Source: Pirellulaceae bacterium
GTDB lineage: Bacteria > Planctomycetota > Planctomycetia > Pirellulales > Pirellulaceae
NCBI GenBank assembly: GCA_023382975.1
Contig: JAHDXO010000011.1
Span: forward strand, 41,880-105,879
Direction: 5' to 3'
Length of the DNA: 64,000 nucleotides
Numbering within the stretch: position 1 is the first letter of the stretch; each line of letters begins with the position of its first letter. The notes beneath the pieces were generated by a model, which saw nothing but the letters and a program-made list of their open reading frames with translations, was not told where the DNA came from and did not search any database. This document shows positions 62,315 through 64,000 of this stretch, piece by piece. The position numbers were made by a program, and so were the translations under genes.

Positions 62315-63724
62315 ATGAGATGCTCTGCGAAGTTGAACTTGCGTAGCCTGGCGATCGCCGCTTTGGCGGCCTGGGTGTTGATGCCGAACGACGGCGTGCA
62401 TGCGGCATCGGCTCCGGTACGGCTGCGCGTCGCCGAGTCCGGTCGCTATCTCGAATACGAAGACGGCAAACCGTTCTTCTACCTGGGTGACACGGCATGG
62501 GAACTGTTCCACCGTCTCAGTCGGGAAGAGGCGGACCGGTATCTGGCCAACCGCGCTGCCAAAGGCTTCACGGTGATCCAGGCGGTCGTGGTGGCTCAAC
62601 TGGGCGGTCTGACCGATCCAAATCCCTACGGAGCCGTGCCCTTTGCCGACAAAGACCCGACGCGGCCCAACGAGGCTTATTTTTCGCATGTCGACCACAT
62701 TGTGAACAGGGCCAACGAATCCGGCTTGGTCATCGGAATGCTGCCGACATGGGGCAGCTACTGGAAGATCGGCTCGGGCATCTTCAATGCAGAGAACGCC
62801 AGAGTATTTGGACGCTTCCTGGGCCAACGCTACAAGGATAAGTCGATTATCTGGATTCTCGGAGGCGACGAGAACGTTCGCAACGACAGCGAGCGGGCGA
62901 CCATCGAGGCGATGGCTCTGGGGCTTCGCGAGGGTGACGGGGGCAGGCACCTGATGACGTACCATCCGCGCGGTCCCGGCCTGTCGTCCGACTATCTCCA
63001 TCAGGCCGATTGGCTGGACTTCAATATGGTCCAGTCGTCGCACGCAGCGAGGGATCATGACAATGGATTGTTCGCCGCGCATGACTATTTGTTGGAGCCG
63101 GTCAAGCCGACCCTCGACGGCGAGCCACGGTACGAGGGTATTCCAGTGGGTTTCTACAACGCCGGTGCGGACCGCGAGTTTCGATTCGATGACTACGACG
63201 TCCGGCAGGCAGCCTACTGGTCGCTGCTGGCCGGAGCGTGCGGGCATACCTATGGTCACAACAGCGTTTGGCAGATGTGGCAGCCGGGACGTACGCCAGT
63301 GATCTGGGCGTCTACGCCTTGGGATGAATCGCTCGACCATCCCGGTGCGACGCAGATGAGTCATGTCCGCCGGCTGTTCGAATCGCGTCCGTTTCAGAAG
63401 CTCGTGCCCGACCAGTCGATGATCCTGGACGGACCGACGCACGGAGGCGCCAAAGTCCGTGCTGCCCGGGCGACCGATGGCTCTTTCGCCTTCATCTACT
63501 CGCCGCGCGGCGAACCGTTCACCCTCCGCGTGAATGTAATTCGGACCCCGATTCGGCAGACGTGGTTCGATCCGCGCGAGGGTAGCGCACGGCCGCTACA
63601 CACGACGGATACGCCCGGCTTCCAGACGTTCGTGCCGCCGACCCAGGGGCGGGGCTGCGACTGGGTGCTCGTTCTTGAGGATGCGACTGCGGGCTTTCCC
63701 GCGCCGGGGAAAGTGCGACAGTAG
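62315..63724 (+). CDS. GH140-like (DUF4038) exported glycoside hydrolase
   Basis: A 469-residue exported protein: signal ending near residue 30, then the barrel with YLEYEDGKPFFYLGDTAWEL, FHRLSREEADRYLANRAAKG, IGMLPTWGSYW, IIWILGGDENVRND and AGACGHTYGHNSVWQMWQPG. The DUF4038-type opening and GGDEN match the GH140 family (apiosidase and relatives). A C-terminal beta domain (SFAFIYSPRGEPFTLRVNV) ends with DWVLVLED, the collagen-binding-like tail often attached to it. Substrate not proven. AAGGA precedes the ATG. Confidence 0.85.
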   Translation: MRCSAKLNLRSLAIAALAAWVLMPNDGVHAASAPVRLRVAESGRYLEYEDGKPFFYLGDTAWELFHRLSREEADRYLANRAAKGFTVIQAVVVAQLGGLTDPNPYGAVPFADKDPTRPNEAYFSHVDHIVNRANESGLVIGMLPTWGSYWKIGSGIFNAENARVFGRFLGQRYKDKSIIWILGGDENVRNDSERATIEAMALGLREGDGGRHLMTYHPRGPGLSSDYLHQADWLDFNMVQSSHAARDHDNGLFAAHDYLLEPVKPTLDGEPRYEGIPVGFYNAGADREFRFDDYDVRQAAYWSLLAGACGHTYGHNSVWQMWQPGRTPVIWASTPWDESLDHPGATQMSHVRRLFESRPFQKLVPDQSMILDGPTHGGAKVRAARATDGSFAFIYSPRGEPFTLRVNVIRTPIRQTWFDPREGSARPLHTTDTPGFQTFVPPTQGRGCDWVLVLEDATAGFPAPGKVRQ

Positions 63725-64000
63725 AATATGGCCGAGCAGGACAACACGCCGGAGTTGGTTCTGCGTCCTGCGGACCCATCGCCGCTCCATTTCCTTGCTA
63801 GTTGCTCCGTCCGATCCAGTAACGCGGCATCCATGCGCCATTCGGTTCAGAACCTGTTTCTGCCTCGCAACATCGGTTCATGCCTGCCTGCTGCTGCGTT
63901 GGCTGGGACGAATCGCAGGCACGGCTCTTATCGCACAGCCCCGAGTTGGCAGCGGCGGCGTGGGCTAGCGAGCGAGCCCGAGTTGAATGGCTTCCAGACG
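63725..64000. other. Terminal intergenic stretch
   Basis: The last ~275 bases contain no supported gene. A 25-codon frame (MAEQDNTPELVLRPADPSP) near 63728 is too short to call. Nothing else is recognised before the window ends. Confidence 0.4.

Overview
The window reads as high-GC chromosomal DNA from a planctomycete, most likely a Pirellulales-type member of the Planctomycetota. That placement is an inference from gene content. It rests on two DUF1501 proteins, two DUF1549/DUF1553 proteins (one with a cytochrome-type PSCyt1 head), secreted sialidase and glycoside-hydrolase genes, a small lipoprotein whose mature end runs CAICASPYDSHYAAYGG, and a GT2-GT83 glycosyltransferase fusion. No rRNA, tRNA or CRISPR array was seen.

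Layout. 1-4584 (minus): three multiheme c-type cytochrome genes. They are a NapC/NirT-type protein cut by the window edge, a 13-heme protein fused to a cytochrome-b-like membrane domain, and a tetraheme c554-like protein, about 29 candidate haem sites in all. 5725-11684 (minus): a System I cytochrome c maturation operon, ccmE-F-A-B-C-D, plus an unknown membrane protein. Its CcmE has the cysteine (CxxxY) haem-binding motif. The two blocks together form an electron-transfer module with its own assembly machinery. 11981-23379: secreted carbohydrate enzymes (GH28-like, nucleoside hydrolase, GH10, sialidase, GH5-like). Among them lie a WD40/double-CxxC/SUKH chimera, an ~85-bp tandem repeat and an HNH nuclease with a small partner. 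23620-33102: envelope and glycan genes (LptF/G permease, GT2-GT83 fusion, DPM1-like GT2, GT4, TPR-methyltransferase), a small lipoprotein and a UxaA-type sugar-acid dehydratase. 33181-37182: a UPF0175 antitoxin beside a decayed PIN toxin, then an N6 DNA methylase translationally coupled to an HNH nuclease.

37226-52692: an acidic unknown protein, a MITE-like element, a DUF1501 gene, an ECF sigma factor overlapping a membrane DUF1549/DUF1553 protein, a second PSCyt1-DUF1549-DUF1553 plus DUF1501 operon, a lipoprotein metallopeptidase, a hydroxypyruvate-isomerase-like protein and a membrane-anchored terpenoid-cyclase-fold protein. 52785-58198: an alpha-E/ATP-grasp pair, chorismate synthase and an unknown membrane protein. 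58199-63724: decayed toxin-antitoxin genes, a sialidase with a LamG-like tail, a zinc-ribbon membrane protein and a GH140-like hydrolase.

Three intergenic repeat families recur: an ~85-bp tandem unit at 16297, a dispersed 24-bp arm with core CCGAATTCGTGAGAATTCGG, and a GC-rich hairpin with core GCGGGCGCCGAACGC. All functional calls come from reading the sequence; no database search was run. In a genome this GC-rich, long open frames opposite real genes are common and were left out.
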